Program-made: the position numbers and the translations under genes
Source of the DNA: Blautia coccoides
GTDB lineage: Bacteria; Bacillota; Clostridia; Lachnospirales; Lachnospiraceae
Reading direction: 5' to 3'
Assembly: GCF_034355335.1 (NCBI RefSeq)
Contig: NZ_CP136422.1
Coordinates: 387,001 to 451,000, forward strand
Length of the DNA: 64,000 nucleotides
Part shown: positions 17,420-26,009 of the stretch, one piece after another
How positions within the stretch are numbered: the stretch's first letter is position 1
Layout: each line of letters begins with the position of its first letter
Notes under the pieces: model-generated
What the model was told of the DNA's origin: nothing
What the model saw: the letters and a program-made list of their open reading frames with translations, nothing else
Database searches by the model: none

Positions 17420-18257
17420 GAAAAAGACAGTGCGAACAGCAGTGCTTACCATATTCTGCCTTCTGTTCTGGGTGCCGGTGTTTGTCATGTTCCCCAATTC
17501 ATTTATGGGGACTGAGGAGCTCCAGGCATCCTACGGCGGGGTATTGGGAGGAGGCACGCAGGCAGTCCGTCTGGAACTGCTTCCGGTCTATCCCACGCTG
17601 AAGCCGTATGTGGAGCTGCTGCTGGATTCACCGGATTTCTTTGTTATGTTCTGGAATTCCGTTAAGCAGGTGGTACCTGTTCTGATTGGGCAGGTGCTGA
17701 TAGGAATGCCGGCAGCGTGGGCGTTTGGAAGGTACCGCTTTCGGGGACGCAGGATATTATTTTTATTATATATGATCTTGATGATCATGCCATTCCAGGT
17801 TACCATGGTATCCAGTTATCTGGTACTTTCTGAGCTTTCTCTTATGGATACCCATTTGGCAATCATTCTGCCCGGGATCTTCTCGGCATTTCCCGTATTT
17901 ATCATGCAGAAGTTCTTCCGCTCCATCCCCGATGCCCTTGTGGAGGCAGCCATGGTGGACGGAGCCGGACAGTTTAAAATATTTCTGCATGTGGGAGTGC
18001 CGCTGGGGCTGCCCGGCATTATGGCGTCAGTGCTCCTTAATTTTTTGGAATACTGGAATGCCATTGAGGCACCCATGACATTTCTGAAGACAAAATCAAA
18101 ACTGCCCCTTTCCCTCTACCTGCCGCAGATCACTACGGATCAGGTGGGGAGTTCCTTTGCGGCGTCCATCGTGATGATGCTGCCGGCAGTGCTTATTTTT
18201 TTATGGGGACAGGAGTATTTGGAGCAGGGGATCGTGGCATCAGGATTAAAGGAGTAG
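17394..18257 (+). CDS. ABC sugar-type permease (MalG-like)
   Basis: 287 residues with six hydrophobic segments. The EAA loop is DALVEAAMVDGAGQFKIFLHVGVPLG. The first extracellular loop is longer than usual. The start at ATG 17394 follows GGTGG and lies inside the previous gene. It forms the second half of the importer channel with 16514-17419. The stop is almost adjacent to the start of the HlyD-like gene, so the importer and the adaptor are one transcription unit. Confidence 0.9.
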   Translation: MKGRKIVNKKKTVRTAVLTIFCLLFWVPVFVMFPNSFMGTEELQASYGGVLGGGTQAVRLELLPVYPTLKPYVELLLDSPDFFVMFWNSVKQVVPVLIGQVLIGMPAAWAFGRYRFRGRRILFLLYMILMIMPFQVTMVSSYLVLSELSLMDTHLAIILPGIFSAFPVFIMQKFFRSIPDALVEAAMVDGAGQFKIFLHVGVPLGLPGIMASVLLNFLEYWNAIEAPMTFLKTKSKLPLSLYLPQITTDQVGSSFAASIVMMLPAVLIFLWGQEYLEQGIVASGLKE

Positions 18258-18259
18258 TT

Positions 18260-19762
18260 ATGAGAAAAAAAGCGGGAAAAGCAGTGATATATTTTTTAGT
18301 GCTGATGCTGTGCTGTACTGTGGCTGCAAGGGCAGCCTCCTCTATAACGGTTGCCAAGGTAAAGACGGCCAAGGTGGGGAAGGGGGTGCTGACCCAGCTT
18401 GTGACAGGCAGCGGTACCGTAACGGCAAAAGAGCAGTACAGCCAGTCTCTGCCGGAGGGACAGAAAGTGAAGAAGGTCCTTGTGAAACCCCAGACCACAG
18501 TGGAGGCGGGGCAGGCCCTGATTCAACTGGATATGGATTACCTGGCAGAGAAGATAGAGGAAAAGAGCAGAGAGATAGAAAAGCTGAACCTGCAGTTGGA
18601 GCAGCAGAAGCTGGCAGGCCAGGAGGATGCCCGCACGCCGGAGACGGCACAGGCACAGATTGCTTTGAACAACGCGGAAATACTATTGGAACAGGCCCAG
18701 GCGGATTATGATCAGGCAGCAGCAGAGTATGAAAACCTGGCAAATGATCCTCCGGCAGCAGACAGCGGCCAGACACAGGACAGCGGCCAGACACAGGACA
18801 GCGGCCAGACACAGGACAGCGGTCAGGATGTTGACCAGGGCGAAGGCCCCGATACAGCGGGGCAAACATCCCAGGGCGGAAACTCTTCCGGAGCCGGGGA
18901 ATATGAAAAGTGGGAGCAGGAGGTACAGGCTGCAAAGGATAAAATGCAGAGTGCCGCAGACACATTAAACAGCCAGGCCATCTCTTATAATCAGGCAGTG
19001 GAGCAGTATGAGCTGGCAAGCCAAAATGAGGCAAACGCCAGGCAGAACGAAGAAAAAAAGAAAAAATCAAACACCCTCACAGTGGAGGGGATACAGGTAG
19101 ATATAGAAGGCGCCCAGGCAGCGCTTAAGAAACTGACAGATATCCAAAATGCGGAGGGCATCGTAAGTGCGGCATCCTCCGGCATTTTCCAATCCGCAGG
19201 TGTGACAGAAGGTGATGTGACTGCAGGGACAGAGCAGATCATCATCGCATCGCAGGCCGCAGAGGCAAAAGGACTCATTGACCAGGTGGACGTGGGGAAA
19301 ATACAGGAAGGCGATAAAATAAACATAAAGTTTTCAGGAAATACAGACACTCTGGAAGTTAAGGCAGAGAGATTTGAACAGGCATCTGCCCAGGAAACAT
19401 CATCTAAGGAAGAGGAGGGACAGGCAGGATCGGGCGGAATGGTCTGGTATGGACAGGCCGGTGAAAAAGAGCTGAAAACAGGTACATCTTTTACCTATGA
19501 GGCAAGTAAAGAATCAGGTTCTTATGAACAGGTAATACCTTTGAGCGCCCTGCATCAGGTACAGGGACAGACATTTGTACTGACGGCAGAGGCAAGAGAC
19601 GGTATTTTGGGACAGGTGTACACCGCGATTTCTGTTCCGGTAACCGTTTTGGATAAGGATGATAAATCTGCTGCTGTGAAGTCGGCTTTAAACAATAAGA
19701 GCCTTATCATAGTAGAATCCAGTAAATATGTGGAGGAGGGAAATCAGGTACGGTTAGAGTGA
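18260..19762 (+). CDS. HlyD/MacA-like membrane-fusion (adaptor) protein
   Basis: 500 residues from ATG 18260, preceded by AGGAG. There is an N-terminal membrane anchor, then lipoyl-like halves: GVLTQLVTGSGTVTAKEQYS with VKKVLVKPQTTVEAGQALIQLD, and the returning ASSGIFQSAGVTEGDVTAGTEQ. A long coiled coil (about 90-290) is interrupted by a low-complexity GQTQDS repeat. The C-terminal part is a membrane-proximal beta domain. Such adaptors in Firmicutes work with MacB-type permeases, and the next gene is one. Finding it in a sugar-importer operon is unusual. Confidence 0.82.
   Translation: MRKKAGKAVIYFLVLMLCCTVAARAASSITVAKVKTAKVGKGVLTQLVTGSGTVTAKEQYSQSLPEGQKVKKVLVKPQTTVEAGQALIQLDMDYLAEKIEEKSREIEKLNLQLEQQKLAGQEDARTPETAQAQIALNNAEILLEQAQADYDQAAAEYENLANDPPAADSGQTQDSGQTQDSGQTQDSGQDVDQGEGPDTAGQTSQGGNSSGAGEYEKWEQEVQAAKDKMQSAADTLNSQAISYNQAVEQYELASQNEANARQNEEKKKKSNTLTVEGIQVDIEGAQAALKKLTDIQNAEGIVSAASSGIFQSAGVTEGDVTAGTEQIIIASQAAEAKGLIDQVDVGKIQEGDKINIKFSGNTDTLEVKAERFEQASAQETSSKEEEGQAGSGGMVWYGQAGEKELKTGTSFTYEASKESGSYEQVIPLSALHQVQGQTFVLTAEARDGILGQVYTAISVPVTVLDKDDKSAAVKSALNNKSLIIVESSKYVEEGNQVRLE
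18761..18826 (+). repeat. 18-base in-frame minisatellite
   Basis: The unit GACAGCGGCCAGACACAG is repeated three times without change from 18761 to 18814, then a partial fourth copy has one substitution. It encodes DSGQTQ repeats in the coiled-coil hairpin of the HlyD-like protein. Identical units suggest recent expansion by slippage. Confidence 0.9.
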
Positions 19763-20847
19763 GAAAAAATGAAATAAAGCTTACACTGGCGGCAGTTATC
19801 ATGGCACTTTTTGCAGGAATGGGAATTTCCTGTTACAGCAGTCTGAAAAAACAAGCTGCAGGGGAGCTGGGATTTGTGTACCGCAGCCCATCTGTGACCA
19901 GGGAACAGATGGAAACCTGGTGGCAGAATGCCGGAGAAGATGAAAGAAAGTATATAAAAGATATGACACTGTGGAAATCGCCGGAGGAGGTAAACGCGGT
20001 TCATACGTCTCTGGGCCGGAGTGCAAAGGCACAGTTGATCAGGGCAGCCGGGAATATGAATTTGATCATGCCCGGTAAACTGTGCCGGGGAAGTCTGGTG
20101 AGCGATGGTGACAATGCCGGATGTGTGATCAGCAGGAAACTTGCGCAGGCGCTTAATATAGACGAAACAGGGGGAAGTATACAAGTAGCGGGAAAACAGT
20201 ATCTGGTCAGGGGAATCCTGGACAGCAGGGATACTGTCTGCGTCATACAGGGGGAGAGCGGAACCTTATACAACAGGGTACAGGTACAGTTTAGAAATAT
20301 GCCGGCATCTGGCGCGGAGCGGATGCTCTCGGGACTGCTTCCGGGAAATGCGGATGTGAAGTCAGAGGGAGATTTGTTCCGGGGACTGGGGGGCCTGTTC
20401 CTTATGGCCCCCCTATGGGTTTTATTTGTAATGTCAGCAGTCAGGCTGCACCGTTTTTACCGGGACTCCGGATGGAAGAATTGGGTGAAGGAAGTCTGCA
20501 GTATTTGTTTTCCGGTGGCGGTGATAGGCGGAATCGGCATACTGGTGCTTATCAGCTTTCACTTTTCAGATGATTATATCCCGGGTGCCTGGTCGGATTT
20601 CTCCTTTTTTTCCAGACTGGCATTAGAGAAGGCAGAGGACGTGAGGGTGCTCATGACCCAGGCCCTTGACTACCGGGACAGGGATATGCTGGTATGGACC
20701 GCAGGGTGTATGCTTGCAGGCAGTGCATGTTCTGTGATCATTCTGAAGTTTCCCCGTTGTAACAGTACAGGCAGACGGAACTGTCTTAATCGTTTTCGCC
20801 GTCCACCCGTCGGTTTTTGTAATAATAAATTAAATCATCATCCGTAA
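19759..20847 (+). CDS. MacB-like FtsX-type permease without ATPase partner
   Basis: 362 residues starting at GTG 19759, in a GTGA overlap with the previous stop. There is one N-terminal helix (about 8-28), an extracellular MacB_PCD-like domain (about 30-210, with GKLCRGSLVSDGD, CVISRKLAQALNI and YLVRGIL), then three helices (near 216, 255 and 320). This is the MacB permease order. With the preceding adaptor it resembles MacAB, but no nucleotide-binding subunit is present. The last 62 bases overlap the convergent acetyltransferase gene, so its C-terminus is constrained in both strands. Confidence 0.72.
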   Translation: MRKNEIKLTLAAVIMALFAGMGISCYSSLKKQAAGELGFVYRSPSVTREQMETWWQNAGEDERKYIKDMTLWKSPEEVNAVHTSLGRSAKAQLIRAAGNMNLIMPGKLCRGSLVSDGDNAGCVISRKLAQALNIDETGGSIQVAGKQYLVRGILDSRDTVCVIQGESGTLYNRVQVQFRNMPASGAERMLSGLLPGNADVKSEGDLFRGLGGLFLMAPLWVLFVMSAVRLHRFYRDSGWKNWVKEVCSICFPVAVIGGIGILVLISFHFSDDYIPGAWSDFSFFSRLALEKAEDVRVLMTQALDYRDRDMLVWTAGCMLAGSACSVIILKFPRCNSTGRRNCLNRFRRPPVGFCNNKLNHHP

Positions 20848-21391
20848 TTTCCCGCAGCACTTTGCATGGGTTTCCCACAGCAATGCAGTCTGCGGGAATA
20901 TCTTTTGTCACGATACTACCGGCTCCGATGACGGAATTGCTGCCAATGGTCACTCCCGGCATGATGATGGTACCGCTTCCGATCCACACATTGTCGCCGA
21001 TGGTCACAGGGAAGGAATACATCTCCCCGTGAGGGCGCAGTTTATAGTGCACAGGATGCCCGGTAGCGCTGATGGTAACATTAGGGGCCATGAGAACACC
21101 GCTGCCTATATTTATAATATAATCATCCACCAAGGTTAAATTGGAGTTGATATATGTATTGTCACCAATGGAGACCGTTTTGCCGAATGCCAGTGTTAGC
21201 GGCGGCTCGATCCATACATCTTTTCCCAGGGAACCAAAGATTTGGGGCAGCAGAGCCATTCTTTTTTCTTTTTCCTCAGGTCTTGTATGGTTAAAATCAT
21301 AAACCAGCCCCCTAGCCTTAACCTGGGCTGCCATAGCCTCAGGTGTGTCTGTCCAGAGCAGTCCTTTTGCTTTTCTTTCTTCCATTGTCAT
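20786..21391 (-). CDS. Maltose/galactoside O-acetyltransferase (LacA/Maa family)
   Basis: 201 residues, close to LacA (203). An N-terminal Mac domain (MTMEERKAKGLLW) is followed by hexapeptide repeats forming a left-handed beta helix (IGDNTYINSNLTLVDD, IGDNVWIGSGTIIMPGV, IGSNSVIGAGSIVTKDI). The catalytic His lies in ATGHPVHYKLR. It transfers acetyl from acetyl-CoA to sugars, probably as detoxification. Its 3' end overlaps the convergent MacB-like gene by 62 bases. The MATE gene lies immediately upstream on the same strand. Confidence 0.92.
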   Translation of the reverse strand: MTMEERKAKGLLWTDTPEAMAAQVKARGLVYDFNHTRPEEKEKRMALLPQIFGSLGKDVWIEPPLTLAFGKTVSIGDNTYINSNLTLVDDYIINIGSGVLMAPNVTISATGHPVHYKLRPHGEMYSFPVTIGDNVWIGSGTIIMPGVTIGSNSVIGAGSIVTKDIPADCIAVGNPCKVLREITDDDLIYYYKNRRVDGEND

Positions 21392-21412
21392 AGTTAGTGT
21401 TCCTCCTTAAAA

Positions 21413-22753
21413 TTAAATGGTTATATTTTTCAGCCATTTTTTCCCCTTATAATGTTTCAGGACAAACGGCGTCTTTACCAGTTCGTGCAGATTCATAATT
21501 ATGTAAACCGTAACCGGGGGGAGTTTCCAGACAAATCCCAGAAAGAGTCCTATCAGCACAGAGTAACCCCACATTACCAGAAAATCACAGTACAGACCAA
21601 AGCGTGTATCTCCCCCGGCGCAGAAAATGCCGCAGATGGCAGTGTTTGTAAAGGAAGCAAGCACTGCGTTTAAGGCCAGCAGCAGATACATACTGTTTAG
21701 ATCCAGCAGGGCCTGAGGGGAGAGACGGACAATATCCGTCACCACAGGTTTTAGAAGAAGCATGACAACAGCACCTGCCAGGCCGCTTATGAGAGCTGCC
21801 TTCATAAGCTTTGATGCGTCTTTTTGAGCTTTACTGTAATTACTCCTTCCCAGTTCCTTGCCAAGCAGGACAGCGCCGCCCTCGGCAAACCCGAAACATA
21901 CTACCGTAGCCAGTCCCTGTACCACAGAGGCCACAGAGTTGGCCGCCACAATGTCAGAGCCAAGATGCCCCATTATGGCAGAGAGAACGGCGGTAGCGCC
22001 GCCCCAGACAAAGCCCTCGGCGGTAACGGGGAGGGAATACTTCAAAAAGTTTCTGCTGAGGATACCTCCGGCGTCGTGAAAATCCTCCCGGGAGAGGCGT
22101 ATTTTTTTTATGATGCCGGCATCCAGTCCGCACAAGCAAAGCTCCGCTGCTCTGGAAATGACAGTGGCTATGGCAACCCCGGTCACGCCAAGCTTTGGAA
22201 AACCCAGGAGGCCAAAGATAAATACAGCATTCAGGATCACATTGGCCGCCAGCGTTACAGAACCGATGGCCGCGCTTCTGCCGACCTGCTGGATGGATTT
22301 GAGGATACACAGGTAAATCTGTGACACTCCCATAAAGAGATAGGAGAAAGCGATAATACGCAGATACTCTGCTCCTGTGGTGATCAAATCCGGTTCTGAC
22401 GTGAAGATATGCATAAGCTGTCTGGGCATGCAGAAGGCCAGAACAAAGAAGAGCAGAGAGACTCCCATGGAAAAGCGAAGTACAACCAGGGTGAGACGAC
22501 GGATGGAGGCTGTGTCATTTTTACCCCAATACTGGGATGACATGGCTGTGGTGCCTGTCCGCAGTCCCACATAGACCAGATTCAGCACAAACTGCACCTG
22601 GTTGGCCAGGGAAACGGCGGAAAGAGATGTTTGGTTGACATAACTCAACATAAGCACATCAGCCGAACCCACAGCCGTAGTGAGAAGGCTCTGCAGAACT
22701 ATGGGAAATGTGATAAAAAGCAGGGATTTAAGAAAATCATCTTTTATTTTCAA
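21413..22753 (-). CDS. MATE-family efflux transporter
   Basis: 446 residues with twelve hydrophobic segments in two homologous halves (first half from LLFITFPIVLQSLLTTAVGSADVLML, second from NFLKYSLPVTAEGFVWGGATAVLSAI). MATE proteins export drugs or metabolites with Na+ or H+. It precedes the acetyltransferase by 21 bases on the same strand, so the two are probably co-expressed. The AraC-type regulator at 22870 is divergent and 116 bases away, a likely controller. This is one of three MATE genes in the window. Confidence 0.92.
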   Translation of the reverse strand: MKIKDDFLKSLLFITFPIVLQSLLTTAVGSADVLMLSYVNQTSLSAVSLANQVQFVLNLVYVGLRTGTTAMSSQYWGKNDTASIRRLTLVVLRFSMGVSLLFFVLAFCMPRQLMHIFTSEPDLITTGAEYLRIIAFSYLFMGVSQIYLCILKSIQQVGRSAAIGSVTLAANVILNAVFIFGLLGFPKLGVTGVAIATVISRAAELCLCGLDAGIIKKIRLSREDFHDAGGILSRNFLKYSLPVTAEGFVWGGATAVLSAIMGHLGSDIVAANSVASVVQGLATVVCFGFAEGGAVLLGKELGRSNYSKAQKDASKLMKAALISGLAGAVVMLLLKPVVTDIVRLSPQALLDLNSMYLLLALNAVLASFTNTAICGIFCAGGDTRFGLYCDFLVMWGYSVLIGLFLGFVWKLPPVTVYIIMNLHELVKTPFVLKHYKGKKWLKNITI

Positions 22754-22869
22754 TATTGGCTCCTTGTGAAAAAATATATTTATAGATATAATTATATTAA
22801 CTTTTATTGTGTAAAACTTTAAAAATATCTATCAAATATTATAAAATATTGACGAGAAGGGAGAAACCT

Positions 22870-23763
22870 ATGTCGGAAAAAAGTGTTCCTGTGGACAAGG
22901 AGCTGTATTCCACGCTTTCTATTGGCACATATTCCTTTCCCGCAGAGATTTTCCATGATGATCTGGATGAGTATGCCAATAATTTTGTGAACTGGCATCA
23001 GCAGAAACAGGTGGAGATATCGCTGATCCTGGAAGGCGAGGCCTGGGTACAGGTGTTGGAGAGAAAAATCAAAGTGGGAGCAGGTGAGGCTTTTCTGGTA
23101 TTTCCCGACGCGCTCCATACGCTGAAAAAGGGTGATGGTAAGAGTGCCAGATACCGGACGATTATTTTTGACCCTGTGATGCTGTATGGATATAAAGGCA
23201 GTTTTTATTATGAGAAATACTACCGGACATTTGCGTCGGCGCAGCCATTTTATCATTTTGCAGATACGGGAAAGTCATGGGAGAGGGAAGCGGTGGAGGA
23301 TCTGTCCTGGCTCTTTGCCCATTTCGGAGATGCCTCCCATCACAGGGAGCTGTTGATCTGTGAACGGCTGCAAAGGCTGTGGCTTACCATGTGCCGGAAT
23401 TTGTTTGACAACCGGGGAGATGTAGACTACAGCATACAGGAGCAGCAGCGTACAACTGTGCTGCTTAACTTTCTCCACGAACATTACAGGGAGAAATTTA
23501 CGCTGGATCAGCTTGCTGCCTCTGCGCATATCAGTAAAGGGGAATGCTGCCGGTTCTTTAAAAAGATGATACATATGACACCATGGGAATACCTGCTTGA
23601 ATACCGGCTCTCACGGAGTCTGGAGCTTTTGGATAAGAAAGATTTGAGTATTTCGGAGATTGCGGAGATGACCGGGTTCAGCACAGTCAGTTACTATATT
23701 ACTGCATTTAAAAAGAAAATGGGAGATACACCGCTTGGATACAGGAAGAACAGGCTGAAATAA
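22870..23763 (+). CDS. AraC-family transcriptional regulator
   Basis: 297 residues from ATG 22870, chosen for the AAGGGAG site in front and the more natural N-terminus. A cupin-like ligand-binding half (about 45-120, QVEISLILEGEAWVQV and GEAFLVFPDALH) is followed by two helix-turn-helix motifs (about 195-297, FTLDQLAASAHISKGECCRFFKKM and LSISEIAEMTGFSTVSYYITAFKKKMG). It probably senses a sugar-like effector and acts on the divergent MATE/acetyltransferase pair. Confidence 0.92.
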   Translation: MSEKSVPVDKELYSTLSIGTYSFPAEIFHDDLDEYANNFVNWHQQKQVEISLILEGEAWVQVLERKIKVGAGEAFLVFPDALHTLKKGDGKSARYRTIIFDPVMLYGYKGSFYYEKYYRTFASAQPFYHFADTGKSWEREAVEDLSWLFAHFGDASHHRELLICERLQRLWLTMCRNLFDNRGDVDYSIQEQQRTTVLLNFLHEHYREKFTLDQLAASAHISKGECCRFFKKMIHMTPWEYLLEYRLSRSLELLDKKDLSISEIAEMTGFSTVSYYITAFKKKMGDTPLGYRKNRLK

Positions 23764-23790
23764 TGAAAGCTGAAAAAATGACAGAAAGCC

Positions 23791-23850
23791 TTTACAGAGG
23801 GAGTATATCGTAGTATTATATAGATGGACGATATATAGATAATCTATATA
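23791..23850 (+). promoter_or_regulatory. Sigma-A promoter with overlapping palindromic operators (PadR box)
   Basis: TTTACA at 23791-23796 and TATTAT at 23814-23819 are 17 bases apart. An inverted repeat, TATATCGT (23804-23811) with ACGATATA (23828-23835), spans the -10 region. A perfect 19-base palindrome, TATATAGAT-A-ATCTATATA, covers 23832-23850. A/T-rich palindromes of this kind over a promoter fit autorepression by the PadR protein encoded third-hand downstream. Confidence 0.65.
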
Positions 23851-23929
23851 TTTAAATTGAACAGAAAAGGAAAAAGAAACAAGTTTTTGTTTCATAAGAA
23901 GTTTGTCAGAAAGTTTAAAAGGGGGACTG

Positions 23930-24127
23930 ATGTTTATGAGAACCAGGAGAGGAAAAATAATATTGAGCATTGCTGCTTTATGTTTCAGTATTTTGTCGGC
24001 CTCCATAGGGATGGGGTTACTGGCGGATTCCGGTTTGACTTTCGGAATGCGGGTATTATGCGGTATCTGTTTTATGTGGGTCCCTATATTTGTGATCGCT
24101 TTGATCAGTACCTTGTTTAAAAAATAG
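23930..24127 (+). CDS. Small two-helix membrane protein
   Basis: 65 residues from ATG 23930, four bases after GGGGG; ATG 23936 is an equally good start. A basic N-terminus (RTRRGK) is followed by two hydrophobic helices (about 10-30 and 38-60) and ends LFKK. No family recognised. It is the first gene after the PadR-type operator and 50 bases upstream of padR, so it is probably controlled by PadR and cotranscribed with the membrane protein at 24515. Function unknown. Confidence 0.65.
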   Translation: MFMRTRRGKIILSIAALCFSILSASIGMGLLADSGLTFGMRVLCGICFMWVPIFVIALISTLFKK

Positions 24128-24177
24128 AGATTCGGAACAGAAAACTACAGCAGCATGATCAGAAAGGAGGAACAGCG

Positions 24178-24528
24178 ATGGAATCAAACAAACTGGACAA
24201 GAGTCTGTTGTCAGGCAGCACAACGCTTCTGCTTCTTCAGCTTCTCTCAGAGCGGGAAATGTATGGATATGAGATGATAGAGACACTGAGAGACAGATCT
24301 CAGAATGTGTTTGAACTGAAGGCGGGAACGCTCTATCCCCTTCTGCACGGGCTGGAGGAAAAGGGATTTCTGGAATCCTATGAGAAGGAAGCAGGCGGAA
24401 AGACCAGAAAATACTACAGGATCACAAAAAAAGGCCACAGGCATTTGGATGGAAAAAAGGAAGAGTGGGAGACGTACGAGACGGCAGTCAGACGTGTACT
24501 GGGAGGGCCGGCCTATGAAGGTTCATGA
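24178..24528 (+). CDS. PadR-family transcriptional regulator
   Basis: A 116-residue winged-helix repressor. GSTTLLLLQLLSEREMYGYEMIETL is the recognition region start, followed by ELKAGTLYPLLHGLEEKGFL and the wing with GGKTRKYYRITKKG. It is preceded by AAAGGAGG. Its 3' end overlaps the next gene by 14 bases, the standard arrangement in which a PadR repressor is coupled to a membrane protein bearing an alpha-helical N-terminal partner domain. Confidence 0.94.
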   Translation: MESNKLDKSLLSGSTTLLLLQLLSEREMYGYEMIETLRDRSQNVFELKAGTLYPLLHGLEEKGFLESYEKEAGGKTRKYYRITKKGHRHLDGKKEEWETYETAVRRVLGGPAYEGS

Positions 24529-25744
24529 ATATCTGAAACTAGTGGAAGCGCAGATCCACTGTAAAAGTATTTGGGAGGATATCAGGCTGGAACTGCTGGG
24601 CCATATTGAGGAGGATACAGAATATTTCCGGAAAAAGGGTTTGAGCCAGGAAGAGGCAGTGGAAAGAGCAGTGGAGGAAATGGGAGATCCGGTGGAGACA
24701 GGGATTGAGCTTGACAAAGTGCACAGGACTCGGCTGGATGTGAAGCTTCTGCTGTTTTTTATAGGGATCGATCTGCTGATACAGGTTCTGATGATCATAT
24801 ATTTTGGATTCGGTTTGAGTGATGAGATGGGAAGAAATCTGATCATGTGGCGGGGGCTGGGGATTTTCTTTCTGCTGATGTTTTCTTTCGGAAAGTACAG
24901 GGGAGAATATTTTTCCAGGCCGTATCAGCTTTGGATGCTTTTTTTTATAATCAGCGGCGTATTCTTGGTACTGAGTATTTTCAGCGGCCCCTTCGAGGGC
25001 ACAGGATTTCATGTTACAGATACGGCATATCAGAGTATGCTGTTCAGCACAGCCGCAGGTTTTTGTGTTCTGACTTTCTATTACCGGAAAGGGGGATATG
25101 GCGAAGTACACCGGCTATTGGGAATTGCCGGGCTTGTATGTCTCTTAAGCTTGATCTCAGGGGAGTTCTTTTATACATTTTTGATCATATTGACCCATGT
25201 ATTGATACTCACGATAGCAGTGCGAAGAGGATGGTTTCACATCAGGAGACGGGAATTCCTCATAAAAATCTGGAGTGTTCCGGTGGTGCTGTCTCTCATT
25301 GGAGCGGGAATGATATATAAAGGCTTCAGAGAGCATCTGGTAATGCGCAGTATCCGGGCATACCTGGAACTGGATGACACACCGGGAATCCTGATGCGGA
25401 TGTTTGGCAGTGCGGGGATTTGGGGGATATTTTTTATGATACTGCTTATAGCAGGTGTTTTCCTGTGGATGCTGCATGATATTAAAAAACTGACCAACCA
25501 GTATTGTAATATTCTGTGTATCGGCGTGCTGATCGCGTTTGTTATGATGGTTTTGAACTCGGTACTGGCTATGATGGGATTTGGCGATACAGATCAGGTG
25601 TTTTTTCCGTTTTTCTCTGTGAACAGATACAGTAACGGTTGTGCGGTCTATGTCTATTATATTCTTGTGGGCACATTCCTTCATATGCACAGGCATGATA
25701 AAGTCCTGCCTAAGGCGGAGATACCTACTAAGAAAGCGGTCTGA
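24515..25744 (+). CDS. PadR-coupled membrane protein with N-terminal helical domain, FtsW/RodA-like
   Basis: 409 residues from ATG 24515, preceded by GGGAGGG. Residues 1-70 form the charged helical domain typical of PadR-coupled genes (DIRLELLGHIEEDTEYFRKKGLSQEEAVERAVEEMGDPVETG). About ten membrane helices follow, and the last third (MMVLNSVLAMMGFGDTDQVFFPFFS) is loosely like the SEDS FtsW/RodA proteins that accompany PadR genes in other Firmicutes. The SEDS assignment is from recollection of related proteins and is only moderately sure. A role in cell-wall or envelope remodelling is inferred. Confidence 0.65.
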   Translation: MKVHEYLKLVEAQIHCKSIWEDIRLELLGHIEEDTEYFRKKGLSQEEAVERAVEEMGDPVETGIELDKVHRTRLDVKLLLFFIGIDLLIQVLMIIYFGFGLSDEMGRNLIMWRGLGIFFLLMFSFGKYRGEYFSRPYQLWMLFFIISGVFLVLSIFSGPFEGTGFHVTDTAYQSMLFSTAAGFCVLTFYYRKGGYGEVHRLLGIAGLVCLLSLISGEFFYTFLIILTHVLILTIAVRRGWFHIRRREFLIKIWSVPVVLSLIGAGMIYKGFREHLVMRSIRAYLELDDTPGILMRMFGSAGIWGIFFMILLIAGVFLWMLHDIKKLTNQYCNILCIGVLIAFVMMVLNSVLAMMGFGDTDQVFFPFFSVNRYSNGCAVYVYYILVGTFLHMHRHDKVLPKAEIPTKKAV

Positions 25745-25869
25745 CAGAGGATGGATTTCATATACTGCATATTATTTATTCGGAGGTACAGCTCGGTGAA
25801 GTAAAACGTAATTGTACAAAATACACAAATAATGACCAAAATATAGTTATTACATGTGCTGAAATTGTA

Positions 25870-25979
25870 GTAACTGACGAAAAATGCTTACATGAAATTT
25901 TTTAAAGTGGTAAAATTAAATTAAATCGTAACGACTCAGAAGTTTAGCTCATCACTGTTAGAGTACACTGAGCAGTTAC
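25870..25979. repeat. Possible remnant of the dispersed palindromic repeat
   Basis: The 265-base gap before the next gene has inverted ends GTAACTG (25870-25876) and CAGTTAC (25973-25979), like the ends of copy 1 at 8889-9020. The interior does not match, so membership is doubtful. Otherwise the gap is A/T-rich with no clear gene. Confidence 0.2.
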
Positions 25980-26009
25980 ATTAATTCAAAGAAAAGGAAG
26001 TCATTTACC

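Noticed and set aside
18761..18826. Short direct repeats considered as a CRISPR array
   Set aside because: Units are contiguous with no spacers and lie in frame inside a coding sequence.
18342..19070. Minus-strand open frame (242 codons), Pro/Ser/Cys-rich, opposite the adaptor gene
   Set aside because: Its open state follows from the biased repeat-rich composition of the HlyD-like gene; no start site or recognisable domain.
25745..26009. Small RNA or riboswitch in the A/T-rich gap after the PadR operon
   Set aside because: No conserved riboswitch core, stable hairpin or terminator could be made out; only weak repeat-like ends were seen.
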